64,000 bases of DNA from Natronospira bacteriovora (GCF_030848495.1 NZ_JAVDDT010000001.1:496001-560000), one strand, 5' to 3'. Numbered from the stretch's first letter, positions 34,659-45,522 are shown. The notes: generated by a model not told the origin, from the letters alone. Numbers and translations are program-made.

Positions 34659-35510
34659 ATGAAGGAAGCGGAATCGCAGAATCCCTCGGCCGGCGCATTG
34701 CTGGCATTGGCCGAAAACGCCCTGGAGGGCATCGTGGACGATGCCCGACGGGAGGCCCGATTGTTGCTGCGCCTGGCCAGCGGGGTGGCGGACACGGTTT
34801 TGCTGGCCTTTCCCGAAAGAACCTTTCCCCTTGAGACCGTTTCGCATTTTCAGGCCATGCTGCTCAGGCGTCAGGCGGGCGAACCACTGGCCCATATCAC
34901 CGGTGAGCGTGAGTTCTGGAGCCTGCCCCTGAGCGTCACCGCCGATACCCTGATTCCACGCCCCGACACCGAACTGCTGGTTTCAAGCGTTCTGGAGTGC
35001 CTGCCCGGCCACGAACAGCGGCTTGTCGATCTGGGCACGGGCAGCGGTGCCATTGCCCTCGCCTTGGCCAGTGAACGGCCGCAGTGGCAGGTCAGCGCCA
35101 TCGACCGCAGCGAGGCCGCCCTGGCCGTGGCGCGGCGCAACGGCCATCGTCTCGGGCTGAACGTGGAGTGGCTGCAAGGCGACTGGCTTGCGCCGGTGGC
35201 CGGGCGCCGTTTTCACCTGATCGTGTCCAACCCGCCCTACATCCCGGATCAGGATCCCCACCTGGGCCGCGGGGATGTCCGTTTTGAACCCCGGGAGGCG
35301 CTGGCGGCCGGGCACGATGGACTGGATGCTATCCGTCGCATCGCCCAGGACAGTCCCGCCTGTCTCGAGCCCGGGGGCTTTCTGCTGTTTGAACATGGTC
35401 ACGACCAGGGTGCAGCCGTTCGCCGGCTCCTGCACGCTGCCGGCTTCCAGGGGGTGCGGACACGCCGCGACCTGGCGGGCCACGAGCGGGTCACTCTTGG
35501 CCAACGCTGA
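34659..35510 (+). CDS. prmC: Release factor glutamine N5-methyltransferase PrmC
   Basis: 283 residues. It methylates the glutamine of the GGQ motif in RF1 and RF2 using SAM. A helical N-terminal domain (about 1-80) carries the RRQAGEPLAHITGEREFW segment; the SAM-binding LVDLGTGSGAIALAL and the glutamine-binding NPPY (in VSNPPYIPD) are intact. The in-frame ATG at 34659 is the natural start; a longer frame reaching 34512 overlaps the divergent CBS gene and is not needed. A TACAAT lies just upstream as a possible -10 box. In many relatives prmC follows prfA directly. Confidence 0.95.
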   Translation: MKEAESQNPSAGALLALAENALEGIVDDARREARLLLRLASGVADTVLLAFPERTFPLETVSHFQAMLLRRQAGEPLAHITGEREFWSLPLSVTADTLIPRPDTELLVSSVLECLPGHEQRLVDLGTGSGAIALALASERPQWQVSAIDRSEAALAVARRNGHRLGLNVEWLQGDWLAPVAGRRFHLIVSNPPYIPDQDPHLGRGDVRFEPREALAAGHDGLDAIRRIAQDSPACLEPGGFLLFEHGHDQGAAVRRLLHAAGFQGVRTRRDLAGHERVTLGQR

Positions 35511-35672
35511 TCCTCTCCCTGAAGAACGCCCCCTCGATAGGCTCAAAGCCCTGTATTCGTTTCAGAACCCGCGTCAGGCAGGCTGCTTCGCACCTGCCCG
35601 GACGCGGATAGGCACGGACATTTCACAATTTCACTTGCATTTGTCTCATTTTAGTATAGTCTTTTGTATAAG
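35511..35672. promoter_or_regulatory. AT-rich, promoter-like gap after prmC
   Basis: No gene is visible here. The last 50 bases turn sharply AT-rich compared with the rest of the window and contain TATAGT (35655-35660) and TATAAG (35667-35672), each a fair -10 box. TTGCAT (35635-35640) and TTGTCT (35641-35646) are possible -35 boxes, but neither pair has ideal spacing. It would drive the structured region that follows. Confidence 0.45.
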
Positions 35673-35674
35673 TC

Positions 35675-35883
35675 TTGAACAAAGGCGCCCGGTCGTGCCG
35701 CGATGGTCTTCCCCACCCCCCCATCCGGCCCGATAGCCGCCAGGCCCACCCTCTGCCTGGCGGCGCCATAACAAGAAGCCGGAGCATCCGGTCACCCTTC
35801 CGACAGGCGAGCGACGCAGGGATGCGAGAGAAAGCAAGTGAGTAACTCCCCACAGGGCTTCGGATTTCGAAGCCCTTTTTTTT
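35675..35883 (+). ncRNA. Candidate small RNA ending in a strong terminator
   Basis: About 200 bases with no convincing frame. Stems that can be read directly: CCGCCAGG/CCTGGCGG (35737-35763), CCGG-AGCAT-CCGG, and CGCA-GGGA-TGCG, which shows GGA in a loop; then the terminator hairpin. The terminator is over 300 bases after prmC and a promoter-like AT-rich block precedes the region, so an independent transcript is the simplest reading. The loop GGA motifs hint at CsrA/RsmA binding but are too few to claim it. A leader of moeB is excluded only if the terminator is efficient; a regulated leader (attenuator) is an alternative. Confidence 0.45.
35854..35883 (+). terminator. Rho-independent terminator
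   Basis: AGGGCTTCG and CGAAGCCCT form a perfect nine-base-pair stem with a five-base loop, followed directly by eight T on the plus strand. It stands about 80 bases before moeB. Confidence 0.92.
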
Positions 35884-35962
35884 GGTTCATCGCGGAAATG
35901 GGGAGTGGATATGGATTGGATTCGGAATGGGGCGAGATGGGTGGGATTGGTAGAATGGGGGA

Positions 35963-36709
35963 ATGAACGACACACGATATGCCCGACATCACGCCCTCCC
36001 CGGCTTCGGACCGGATGCGCAGGCCTTGCTGGCACGTAGCCGGGTCCTCGTCATTGGTGTCGGCGGCCTCGGCTGTGCCAGCGCCGCCTACCTGACGGCG
36101 GCCGGTGTGGGTGAACTGATGCTGGCCGATTTCGATACCGTGGACGAGGCCAATCTGCAGCGCCAGATCCTGTTCGGTGATGCCGAGCTGGGGCGGCGCA
36201 AGGTGGAGGCTGCCGCCGAGCGTCTGCATGCCCTCAATGGGCAGGCCCGCATTCGCTGCCTGGATCGGCGCCTGGACGAGCCAGCACTGCGGGCGGCGGC
36301 CGAAGAGGCTGATGTGATCGTCGACGGCAGCGACAACTTCCCCACCCGCTTCAATAGCAATCGCGCCTCCCTGGCCACGCGGACTCCGCTGGTATCAGGC
36401 TCTGCCATACGCTGGCAGGGCCAGCTGGCCGTATTCGACCCCGTACGACCGGCTTCCGGCTGCTACGCCTGCCTGTTCGACGAATTGGCACCGGATGAGG
36501 ACATGGGGGATTGCGCCCGCAATGGTGTATTGTCGCCGCTGGTGGGTGTCATCGGCAGCATGCAGGCCGTGGAAACCATTAAATTGCTTACCCATTGCGG
36601 CGATTCTGTTGGCGGGCGACTGTTACGCTATGATGCCCTGAGCGGGCGCTGGCAGGAGAGCCGATTCGCCCGAGACCCGGAATGCACGGCCTGTGGAGAT
36701 TGTTCATGA
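35963..36709 (+). CDS. moeB: MoeB/ThiF-type adenylyltransferase
   Basis: 248 residues, E1-like superfamily. It adenylates the C-terminal glycine of a sulfur-carrier protein such as MoaD (molybdopterin) or ThiS. ATP-binding VIGVGGLGCASAAYL, the Arg/Asn pair in NLQRQILF, DGSDNFPTRF, and two zinc pairs (CYAC near 171 and CTAC near 241) are present. The catalytic cysteine is in GDCARNGVL. It lies downstream of prmC, a common prfA-prmC-moeB order, but is separated by the putative small RNA. Its stop overlaps the next start (ATGA). Confidence 0.92.
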   Translation: MNDTRYARHHALPGFGPDAQALLARSRVLVIGVGGLGCASAAYLTAAGVGELMLADFDTVDEANLQRQILFGDAELGRRKVEAAAERLHALNGQARIRCLDRRLDEPALRAAAEEADVIVDGSDNFPTRFNSNRASLATRTPLVSGSAIRWQGQLAVFDPVRPASGCYACLFDELAPDEDMGDCARNGVLSPLVGVIGSMQAVETIKLLTHCGDSVGGRLLRYDALSGRWQESRFARDPECTACGDCS

Positions 36710-37203
36710 GCAATGAAGCCGATGCGCCTGAGGATTGTCTCGCCGCCCTGGAAGCCTCCGACAGCCCCGAGGCGCTCCAGCGCTACCTGCTTGACTGCAT
36801 CCCCCTGCTGCAACACATGGAAGTCTCCGTAAATACCGTCCAGCGGGATGGCGTCACCCTGAAGGCACCGCTGGCACCCAACAGCAATCACATCGGAACC
36901 GCCTTTGGCGGCAGCCTCCACGGTCTGGGGACACTGGCGGCCTGGGGCCTGCTCTGGGTTCTGCTGAGGGACCAGCCCGATGTTCACCTGGTTATCCGCG
37001 ACAGCCGCATGCGCTACCTGGAACCGGCCGAGGGGGAACTTACCGCACGCTGCCCTACCCCCAACATGGGCCTGATCACCCAGTTTCTGCGAGGCATCGC
37101 CCGTCGCAGCAAATCCGCCATCGAACTCCACAGCACGGTTGAAGCCAATGGCCGCGTCTGTGCCGAATTCGGCGGTGTTTTTGTCGCCATCCGACGGAAA
37201 TAA
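36706..37203 (+). CDS. YiiD C-terminal-like thioesterase domain protein
   Basis: 165 residues, hot-dog fold. It resembles the stand-alone putative thioesterase domain found at the C-terminus of E. coli YiiD: a helical start, MEVSVNTVQRDGVTLKAPLAPNSNHIGTAFGGSLHGLGTLAAWG with the central hot-dog helix, and later strands IRDSRMRYLEPAEGELTARC. Such proteins hydrolyse acyl-CoA or acyl-ACP thioesters; the substrate is unknown. The ATG overlaps the moeB stop and is preceded by ggag, so the two are coupled. Confidence 0.8.
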   Translation: MSNEADAPEDCLAALEASDSPEALQRYLLDCIPLLQHMEVSVNTVQRDGVTLKAPLAPNSNHIGTAFGGSLHGLGTLAAWGLLWVLLRDQPDVHLVIRDSRMRYLEPAEGELTARCPTPNMGLITQFLRGIARRSKSAIELHSTVEANGRVCAEFGGVFVAIRRK

Positions 37204-37341
37204 CCCCCCCTACGAATCCCCCCATACGGGGGAGAGACCACCTTCCCTCCCGGTGCTACCGTAATAACGGTGATGCATGCCGTCTATGCACTCATCAAAT
37301 ACTTCAAAATTTTCCCGACAGGGAATTGGGAGCAAAAGGTT

Positions 37342-38832
37342 ATGAACAAACATCTGATCGCGGCGGTTGCCGTCGCAGGCACATTCGCTTTGGGAGGCTG
37401 CTTCAGCAGCAGCTCTGACGACCCGAACCACATTGAGGGCCAACTTCTCGCACCGGCGGGAACCCTGGATGGTGACGGTGATGGGGATGGATCGGGCATG
37501 ATGGGTCATCGCCCTGCATCACTGCGTCCAACCGCTGGCGGCAGCATCCTTGCTGCGGCCGGAAATTGCGCGGACGTTCCAGGTGGCTACGAGGCACTGG
37601 CCGATGCCACCATCGAGTTCCTGGACGACAGCGGTGTCGTGACCGGCGAAGCGATTGAAGCCGATGAGTGTGGGGAATTCAGCGCCAACCCGCCGGCCGA
37701 TGCTGTTGCCATTCGCGCAACCCGCGATGGCTTCCGTCCGATTGAAGCGGAAGTCGCCAACTTTCGAAGTGGCGGGGCGGGCTATGCATCCACAATCCCA
37801 TCCAACTGGAGTTACCGCATCGGTTCGATGCAGGTACAGAGTGATGGACGCGTCGCCTTCACCCTGGTCGATGACCAGCGCGGGCTGGCCGTCATCGGAC
37901 TGCCGCCCCGTACAGTGGAGGCCCTGGTCAACCAGACACAGGTCACGACCGGTAGCCTGACCAGTAGCGCGGCCACACAGGAAGCGGCTTCAGTATCCGT
38001 TGTGCTTGACGCCAGTGGTTCCATGTATCAGTGGGCCTATACCGATGAAGATACCGGTGAAAGCTTCGACCGCTTCCAGTTGACCACATTGGCCACCCAC
38101 GAGTTTCTCGATATTCGTGGCGCCAACGATGAAGTCAGCTTCACGATTTTCGATGGCTCGGTGCACCTCATCAATGATGAGTGGATCGAGCAGAACTGGA
38201 CACTCGAGGATAACCAGGGATCGGAGATTGACTTCACCTTCAGCGCCTCCGGGTTCGCCTCGGATGAAGCGCCACTGCGTCTGATCACGGACGCGTTCAA
38301 CCCGCACTCCGGCATCTGGCTGAACAACACGGATCCTCAGACCATCGCCGATGAGCCACACGCGGCTACTCCGGATCTTCAGATCGCGAACTGGTACAAC
38401 TGGGGCGGCATGACTGCTCTATACGATGCCGTCGACGCCGGCCTTGATGTACTTGAAGATGCGGACAATGAACGCAAGATTCTGGTGACCATGGGTGATG
38501 GTGGCGACAACAGCTCCATTGAAACCAACAAGCAAGAAGTCATCGATCGCGCCAACGCACTCGGCATTCCGGTTCTTTCCATCGGCCTGGCCGTCAGCGG
38601 ATCCGCGGAAGACAATCTGCGTGATCTGGGGATTGACACGGGCGGCGATTACTTCTCGGTTGATGACATCGATATCTCTGATGCCTTCGTCAGCATTCAG
38701 AGTGGCATCCGCTTTCAATATCTCCTTGAGCTTCCGGGCGTGAGCCTTTCCGCCGGGGATATCCTGACTCTGCGCATTGACTATAACGGTGTCGTGACTG
38801 AACGGGATTACACGGTTCCCGACAGTCCCTGA
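37342..38832 (+). CDS. von Willebrand factor A domain lipoprotein
   Basis: 496 residues. The signal peptide ends LGGC (Cys20), followed by a Ser/Asp linker and a short Gly-Asp repeat (about 49-54). Residues about 70-165 look like a small carboxypeptidase-regulatory-type beta domain. A VWA domain follows from about 215: the MIDAS motif is DASGSM (VVLDASGSMYQW), with the later Thr/Asp ligands in GMTALYDAVDAGLD and TMGDGGDNSS. It is broken by a long insertion (about 245-340). A short C-terminal beta segment ends the protein. It is likely a surface or periplasmic adhesion/assembly factor; nothing nearby identifies a partner. A strong terminator follows. Confidence 0.85.
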   Translation: MNKHLIAAVAVAGTFALGGCFSSSSDDPNHIEGQLLAPAGTLDGDGDGDGSGMMGHRPASLRPTAGGSILAAAGNCADVPGGYEALADATIEFLDDSGVVTGEAIEADECGEFSANPPADAVAIRATRDGFRPIEAEVANFRSGGAGYASTIPSNWSYRIGSMQVQSDGRVAFTLVDDQRGLAVIGLPPRTVEALVNQTQVTTGSLTSSAATQEAASVSVVLDASGSMYQWAYTDEDTGESFDRFQLTTLATHEFLDIRGANDEVSFTIFDGSVHLINDEWIEQNWTLEDNQGSEIDFTFSASGFASDEAPLRLITDAFNPHSGIWLNNTDPQTIADEPHAATPDLQIANWYNWGGMTALYDAVDAGLDVLEDADNERKILVTMGDGGDNSSIETNKQEVIDRANALGIPVLSIGLAVSGSAEDNLRDLGIDTGGDYFSVDDIDISDAFVSIQSGIRFQYLLELPGVSLSAGDILTLRIDYNGVVTERDYTVPDSP

Positions 38833-38854
38833 TCACTTCCTGAGCGCAAAAAAG

Positions 38855-38889
38855 AAGCGCCAATGCGGTTACCCGCATTGGCGCTTTTT
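38855..38889. terminator. Bidirectional Rho-independent terminator
   Basis: A perfect 14-base-pair stem (AAGCGCCAATGCGG / CCGCATTGGCGCTT) with a four-base loop, A-run before and T-run after. It separates the converging VWA lipoprotein and Hsp33 genes and serves both. Confidence 0.95.
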
Positions 38890-38908
38890 ATCAGCTGGAG
38901 TGAATAAC

Positions 38909-39793
38909 TTAGTGGCGGGTCGTGCTCTGTCCTGAACTGGCATCGATAAATAGTGCCGCGGCATCCACACGATCGAAGTAGTAATGCCGGCCACAGAATT
39001 CGCAGGCCACTTGCACCTGCCCCTGCTCTTCAAGCACTTCCTCGATCTCTTCCTGTCCGAGGCGGCGCAGGACATCGACGATCTTTTCACGGGAGCAGGT
39101 ACAGCGAAAGCTGACCGGCCTGGCTTCGAATAGACGCAGGTTTTCTTCGTGATACAGGCGATGGAGAAGCTGTCTGGCCGGCAGCACCCGAAGCTCCTCG
39201 CCCTTGACCGTATCCGCCAGCGTGATGACCCGGTTCCAGCCTTCGCCACCCTCATCTTCTCCGGGAACAAGCTGAAGCAACAATCCGGAAGCCGCGTCGC
39301 TATCCGCTGTCAGCCAGAGTCGGGTGGGCAATTGTTCGGAGCGATCGAAATAGGCCTCCAGGCAGGTGGCGAGATCATCCCCTTCCATGGGCACGATTCC
39401 CTGATACCGCTCGGACTGACCTTGCTGCTCGATGGTGATGGCCATGGTGCCCTCGCCCAGCAACTCGCGAAAGCCGGCCGTGGAGGCCACTTCTGACTGA
39501 ACCTGAGCCGTACCCCGAATCACCAGCTCGCTGCTGCACTGAACCACCATCAGGCTGACCGGCCCATCCCCCTGAACCTGGAGAGTCATGGCACCCTCGA
39601 ACTTCAGAGTGGACGCCAACAGGCTGGCCGCCGCCATGGCCTGGCCAAGCAACGATCGCACCGGCGCCGGATAATCCGAATGTTCCAGCGCCGCTTGCCA
39701 GCTACTGTCCAGATGCACCAGTTCCCCGCGCACGGGGGCCTCCTCGAACAGGAAGCGATGAAGACTGTCCGCCTGTTTTCCAGATTCACTCAT
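38909..39793 (-). CDS. hslO: Redox-regulated chaperone Hsp33
   Basis: 294 residues. Hsp33 is a cytosolic holdase activated by oxidation and heat. The zinc-binding redox switch is intact at the C-terminus: CTC (about 237-239) and CEFC (about 269-272). The N-terminal domain has LGQAMAAASLLASTLKFEG and VQGDGPVSLMVV, typical of the family. The start ATG lies 13 bases after the gatB stop, so it may be read from the gatB message. A longer frame starting at TTG 39802 is possible but less natural. Confidence 0.95.
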   Translation of the reverse strand: MSESGKQADSLHRFLFEEAPVRGELVHLDSSWQAALEHSDYPAPVRSLLGQAMAAASLLASTLKFEGAMTLQVQGDGPVSLMVVQCSSELVIRGTAQVQSEVASTAGFRELLGEGTMAITIEQQGQSERYQGIVPMEGDDLATCLEAYFDRSEQLPTRLWLTADSDAASGLLLQLVPGEDEGGEGWNRVITLADTVKGEELRVLPARQLLHRLYHEENLRLFEARPVSFRCTCSREKIVDVLRRLGQEEIEEVLEEQGQVQVACEFCGRHYYFDRVDAAALFIDASSGQSTTRH

Positions 39794-39806
39794 GGCGCGC
39801 AAAAGC

Positions 39807-41237
39807 TCAGAGTTTCTTCTTCAGCAGTTCATTGACCTGCTGCGGGTTTGCCTTGCCCTTGCTGGCCTTCATGACCTGCCCGACGAAGAAGCCGAACAGC
39901 TTGTCCTTGCCGGCACGGTACTGTTCGAGCTGCTCGGGATTGTTGGCGATTACCTCGTCAATGATGGGCTCGATGGCCGAGCTGTCCGTGATCTGCTTCA
40001 GGCCCTTCTTGTCGATGATGGTGTCGGCATCGCCTTCACCGTTCCACATGGCTTCGAAGACGTCCTTGGCAATCTTGCCCGAAATCGTCTTGTCCTCGAT
40101 GCGCTTGATCAGGCCGGCCAGGCCTTCGGCCGTCACCGGCGCTGCCTCCAGCTCCACTCCATCCTTGTTCATGAAACCGGAAAAGTCACCCATGACCCAG
40201 TTGGCGGCCAGCTTGGGATCGCCGCCACTGGCCTTGACCACGGCCTCATAGAAATCACCCATCTCACGGGTGGCGGTGAGCACACCGGCATCGTAGGCAT
40301 TGAGGCCATAGTCTCCCTGGAATCGAGCCTTCTTCTCGTCCGGCAATTCCGGCAGATCAGCGCGCACGGTCTCCACGAAGGACGATTCAATTTCCAGCGG
40401 CAGCAGATCCGGATCCGGGAAATAGCGGTAATCGTTGGCTTCTTCCTTGGTTCGCATGGAGCGGGTTTCACCCTTGCCCGGATCATAGAGACGGGTTTCC
40501 TGAACCACGGTGCCACCGGACTCCAGCAAGTCGATCTGGCGTTCCACCTCGTATTCGATCGCCTTCTCCACGAAGCGGAAGGAATTGACGTTCTTGATCT
40601 CGGTGCGGGTGCCGAACTCCTTCTGGCCTTTCGGCCGCACCGAGACATTGGCATCACAGCGGAAGGAGCCTTCCTGCATGTTGCCGTCACAGATTTCCAG
40701 GTAGCGCACCAGGGAGTGCAGCTTCTTCATGTAAGCCACAGCTTCCTTCGGTGAACGAAGATCCGGTTCCGAGACGATTTCCAGCAGCGGCGTGCCGGCA
40801 CGGTTGAGGTCGATACCGGTCATGGTCTCAAACCCTTCATGCAGGGACTTGCCGGCATCTTCTTCCAGGTGTGCACGGGTGACGCCGATTGTCTTGGTGC
40901 TGCCGTCATCCAGCTCGATGTCCATGCTGCCTTCATACACCACCGGCAGTTCGTACTGACTGATCTGATAACCCTTGGGCAGATCCGGGTAGAAGTAGTT
41001 CTTGCGGGCGAAGACCGACCGCTCCGAAACCTTCGCACCAATGGCCAGGCCCAGCTTGACGGCCATTCGAACCGCTTCCTTGTTGAGCACGGGCAACATG
41101 CCGGGGTAGCCCAGGTCGATCAGTGAGGCCTGCGTGTTCGGTTCCGCCCCGTATGCCGTGGAGCTGCCGGAAAAGATCTTGCTCCGGGTCTGCAGCTGGG
41201 CGTGAACCTCGAGACCGATAACGGTTTCCCATTCCAT
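39807..41237 (-). CDS. gatB: Asp/Glu-tRNA amidotransferase subunit B
   Basis: 476 residues. GatB is the tRNA-binding kinase subunit that activates misacylated Glu-tRNA(Gln) or Asp-tRNA(Asn) for transamidation. The N-terminal [12 protein letters not shown], the [29 protein letters not shown] and HLEEDAGKS motifs are characteristic; the C-terminal helical YqeY-like tail begins near 400. Ribosome site agga precedes the ATG. A 167 bp gap, longer than usual, separates it from gatA; it holds a short direct repeat (TGTTCACTG twice near 41380-41400) but no clear promoter or terminator. Confidence 0.97.
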   Translation of the reverse strand: MEWETVIGLEVHAQLQTRSKIFSGSSTAYGAEPNTQASLIDLGYPGMLPVLNKEAVRMAVKLGLAIGAKVSERSVFARKNYFYPDLPKGYQISQYELPVVYEGSMDIELDDGSTKTIGVTRAHLEEDAGKSLHEGFETMTGIDLNRAGTPLLEIVSEPDLRSPKEAVAYMKKLHSLVRYLEICDGNMQEGSFRCDANVSVRPKGQKEFGTRTEIKNVNSFRFVEKAIEYEVERQIDLLESGGTVVQETRLYDPGKGETRSMRTKEEANDYRYFPDPDLLPLEIESSFVETVRADLPELPDEKKARFQGDYGLNAYDAGVLTATREMGDFYEAVVKASGGDPKLAANWVMGDFSGFMNKDGVELEAAPVTAEGLAGLIKRIEDKTISGKIAKDVFEAMWNGEGDADTIIDKKGLKQITDSSAIEPIIDEVIANNPEQLEQYRAGKDKLFGFFVGQVMKASKGKANPQQVNELLKKKL

Positions 41238-41404
41238 AATGAAAATCCTGATAAGCGTTGTCAGCGAACGGCTCCCGGAATGAACCGGAATGTTCTCAAG
41301 CCACTATTCAATCCCAACAGTATCCGACAGCCAGTTCACCAATCCGGCGCAACGCCATGTCGACTGGACGGCATTCTGTTCACTGGCGTCTGTTCACTGT
41401 TGGC

Positions 41405-42856
41405 TCAAATCCCCTCCGGCATCCGCCGGTGCCAGTCCGTCTGCTGCTGGAACTGGTGCGCCACATTCAGCAGACGCCCTTCATCGAAGAACTTGCCAAT
41501 GATCTGCAGGCCCACCGGCAGCCCGCCGGCAAATCCGGCCGGCACGGACACGGCCGGCAGACCGGCCAGGTTCACCGCAATGGTGTAGATATCATTGAGA
41601 TACATGGTGATCGGGTCATCCGTCTTCTCGCCAACACCGAAGGCCGGGGTCGGCGTGGTCGGGCCCATCAGCACATCCACGTCTTCCAGGCAACGCATGA
41701 AGTCGTCGCGAATCAACTTTCGCGTCTTCTGGGCCTGCAGATAGTAGGCATCGTAATAGCCGGCGGACAGAACATAGGTACCGGTCATGATGCGGCGTTT
41801 GACTTCCGGGCCGAAGCCCTCGCCACGGGAACGCTCGTAGAGGTCCAGCAGATCCCTGGGATCTTCGCAGCGATAACCAAAGCGCACACCATCGAATCGG
41901 GACAGGTTGGACGAGCATTCCGCCGGCGCCACCACATAATAGGTGGGAACGGACAGACCCAGGTTCGGCAGGTGCACTTCCCGTATTTCGGCACCCATCC
42001 GGCGATAGACATCCAGGGCATCCTCGACAGCCTTGCGGGTCTCGGCTTCCAGGCCATCGTCAAAGAACTCGCTCGGCACGCCCACCTTGAGCCCCTTGAG
42101 GTCCGCCCCCAGGGCCGCCATGTAGTCCGGCACGTCTTCCTGGGCACTGGTGGAATCCCGCTCGTCGAAGCCGGCCATCACCTGAGTCAGCAATGCAGCG
42201 TCTTCCGCACTCAGGGTCAGCGTACCGGCCTGATCGAGACTGGAGGCAAATGCGATCATGCCGTAGCGGGAGACCCGCCCGTAAGTGGGCTTGAAACCGG
42301 TCAGACCGGTCAGGGCCGCCGGCTGGCGGATGGAACCACCGGTGTCGGTACCGGTTGCGGCCGGAGCCATGCGTGCCGCCACGGCGGCGGCCGAACCACC
42401 GGAGGAACCGCCCGGCACCTTGCTGCGATCCCAGGGGTTCTTCACCGGGCCGTAGTAACTGGTTTCATTGGACGAGCCCATGGCGAACTCGTCCATATTG
42501 GTCTTGCCCAGCATGACCACGCCGGCGGCGGCCAGACGTTCAACCACGGTGGCGTCATAGGGAGAAACAAAGTTGTCCAGCATTCTCGAGCCGCAACTGG
42601 TCTTCACCCCCCGCGTGCAGAAAATATCCTTGTGAGCCAGCGGCAGGCCGGTCAACGGCCCCGCATTGCCGGTGGCAATGCGCTGATCGGCCTCGCGGGC
42701 CTGGGCAAGGGCCTGCTCGGGCGTGGGCGTGATGAAGGCGTTGAAGTCGCCATCCATCTTCTCGATACGGTCGAGGTAGTGGCGGGTCAGCTCCTCACTG
42801 GAGAAATCCCCGGCCTTCAGGCCGGCCGCCAGTTCTGACAGGGTCTTGTCATGCAT
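41405..42856 (-). CDS. gatA: Asp/Glu-tRNA amidotransferase subunit A
   Basis: 483 residues, amidase-signature family. It releases ammonia from glutamine for the transamidation carried out with GatB. The Ser-cisSer-Lys triad is visible: Lys in HKDIFCT (about 77), Ser in [10 protein letters not shown] and the nucleophile Ser in [15 protein letters not shown]. The gatCAB order with gatC first matches the usual operon. Confidence 0.97.
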   Translation of the reverse strand: MHDKTLSELAAGLKAGDFSSEELTRHYLDRIEKMDGDFNAFITPTPEQALAQAREADQRIATGNAGPLTGLPLAHKDIFCTRGVKTSCGSRMLDNFVSPYDATVVERLAAAGVVMLGKTNMDEFAMGSSNETSYYGPVKNPWDRSKVPGGSSGGSAAAVAARMAPAATGTDTGGSIRQPAALTGLTGFKPTYGRVSRYGMIAFASSLDQAGTLTLSAEDAALLTQVMAGFDERDSTSAQEDVPDYMAALGADLKGLKVGVPSEFFDDGLEAETRKAVEDALDVYRRMGAEIREVHLPNLGLSVPTYYVVAPAECSSNLSRFDGVRFGYRCEDPRDLLDLYERSRGEGFGPEVKRRIMTGTYVLSAGYYDAYYLQAQKTRKLIRDDFMRCLEDVDVLMGPTTPTPAFGVGEKTDDPITMYLNDIYTIAVNLAGLPAVSVPAGFAGGLPVGLQIIGKFFDEGRLLNVAHQFQQQTDWHRRMPEGI

Positions 42857-42940
42857 GCTTGATAATCCCGTGTTTCAGCATCGGGCCCACCGCGGCGGGC
42901 TACTGTTGCTACAGCTGCGCAAAGGTCAGGAATCCGGGCC

Positions 42941-43228
42941 TTACTCGATCACCCGGGGGACCAGATACAGGCCGGCCTCCGTGGCCGGCGCGTTCTGCTG
43001 GTACTGATCGCGGTGATTGCTCTCGGTCACCTCGTCTTCCCGCAAACGCTGGGCCATGTCCAGCGGATGCGCCATGGGCGTGACCGAAGCCGTATCGGCC
43101 TTGCTCAATTGGTCGACAAAATCGACAATACGGGAGAGATTGTCCGCGTACTGGTCGATATCTCCGTCTTCAATGCGAAGTCGTGCCAGGTGGGCGATAT
43201 GGCGAACCTGGTCGGGACTGAGGGACAT
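42941..43228 (-). CDS. gatC: Asp/Glu-tRNA amidotransferase subunit C
   Basis: 95 residues, the normal size. GatC is a small belt-like subunit holding GatA and GatB together. Motifs: VRHIAHLARLRI at the N-terminus and the C-terminal LREDEV...APATEAGLYLVPRVIE. Ribosome site ggagg lies nine bases before the ATG. It is the first gene of the operon and divergent from mreB; the 238 bp gap between them must contain its promoter, which I could not identify. Confidence 0.95.
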   Translation of the reverse strand: MSLSPDQVRHIAHLARLRIEDGDIDQYADNLSRIVDFVDQLSKADTASVTPMAHPLDMAQRLREDEVTESNHRDQYQQNAPATEAGLYLVPRVIE

Positions 43229-43335
43229 GGGCGAAAGCCTCCGCTGCCGTGAAACAAGCGGTGAAATCTACCACAAGCGGCCCGTGGGCGTCATGGCCCG
43301 ACTGGCGGGGCAAATCCGGAAAACGCCGTTACCGA

Positions 43336-43364
43336 TTGCCCAAACCGGGGTCGGTTGCTAAAGT
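43336..43364 (+). promoter_or_regulatory. Candidate sigma-70 promoter for mreB
   Basis: TTGCCC (43336-43341), a 17-base spacer and TAAAGT (43359-43364) form a good match to a housekeeping promoter, giving a leader of about 100 bases before mreB. It points away from gatC. Confidence 0.6.
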
Positions 43365-43448
43365 ACGCGCGGTGCGCTATGCGGTTTTTTTCCCAGACTG
43401 CGAAGCGCGGAACACATCGCTCACGGGCCGACGGTTCGGCCCTACTGA

Positions 43449-44510
<1,062 letters not shown>

Positions 44511-44586
44511 GCTTGAATCCCGTCGACGGCCCTGTACAGGGCCGGGCAACCCGCCCGGCCCTTCCAGCCGTCAGTGAGGACAGGTA

Positions 44587-45522
44587 ATGGGCACCGCCTT
44601 CGGTGGCAATCGAAACACCAAGCTGTTCGGGCACGGACCCTCGCCGGTGGTTCGGGTCGCCCTGCTGATCCTGCTCTCCATTGTCATCATTGCGGTCGAC
44701 CACCGCGAAGGCCATCTTGACCGGCTGCGCCAGGCGCTTTCCATCGTGACCTATCCCATCCAGCTGATGGTGGATCTGCCCTCCGCCGCGCTGGAGCGGG
44801 CCAGCGAGACCCTGGCCACACGTGGCCACCTGATGGAAGAGAACCGCCGACTGCGGGAACAGCAACTGGAGCTCAGCGCCCAGAACCAGCGTCTGGCAAG
44901 CCTGGAACAGGAAAACGAACGCCTTCGGGAGCTGCTGCAGTCCGGCGCCCGGGTGGGTGAACGTCTGCTGGCCGCCGAGCTGCTCCAGGTCAGCCTTGAT
45001 CCTTTTCGCCACCGGGTGGTAGTGGACAAGGGCAGCCGTCACGGCGTCCATTCCGGGCAGCCGCTGCTGGATGCCGATGGCATCATGGGCCAGGTCACCC
45101 ATGCCGGCCTGTTTGGCGCCAATGCCATCCTGATTACCGACCCCAGTCACGCCATCCCCGTGGAGGTCAACCGCAACGGTCTTCGCACCATTGCCCTGGG
45201 TACCGGCGACATCACCCGACTGGATCTGCCTTATCTGCCCAATAGTGCAGACATCCGGACGGGCGACCTGCTCGTCTCCTCGGGCCTGGGCATGCGTTTC
45301 CCGAGAGGCTATCCGGTGGCCGTGGTGACCGAAGTCCGCCGCCGACCCGGGGAAACCTTCGCCGAAATTCACGCCGAACCCGCTGCGGCACTCAATCGCA
45401 GCCGGGAAGTGCTGCTGGTCTGGCGGGAAGACAATCTGCCCTTTGACCATGATCCCATGCAGCTGGAACGTCACGATGGCGCCCGCGAAGGCGACGGCAA
45501 TGAGGGGAGAGACGGATCATGA
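44587..45522 (+). CDS. mreC: Rod shape-determining protein MreC
   Basis: 311 residues. A single membrane anchor (about 22-40), a coiled coil with repeated Glu/Leu heptads (about 70-120) and a periplasmic double beta-barrel. MreC activates the PBP2-RodA synthase. A highly charged tail of about 25 residues closes the protein. Ribosome site gagga precedes the ATG; its stop overlaps the mreD start (ATGA). Confidence 0.95.
   Translation: MGTAFGGNRNTKLFGHGPSPVVRVALLILLSIVIIAVDHREGHLDRLRQALSIVTYPIQLMVDLPSAALERASETLATRGHLMEENRRLREQQLELSAQNQRLASLEQENERLRELLQSGARVGERLLAAELLQVSLDPFRHRVVVDKGSRHGVHSGQPLLDADGIMGQVTHAGLFGANAILITDPSHAIPVEVNRNGLRTIALGTGDITRLDLPYLPNSADIRTGDLLVSSGLGMRFPRGYPVAVVTEVRRRPGETFAEIHAEPAAALNRSREVLLVWREDNLPFDHDPMQLERHDGAREGDGNEGRDGS

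Noticed and set aside
35675-35883. A c-di-GMP (GEMM) riboswitch, tempting because of the local c-di-GMP genes
   Set aside because: The conserved GEMM core and tetraloop-receptor signature are not present, and the next gene is moeB.
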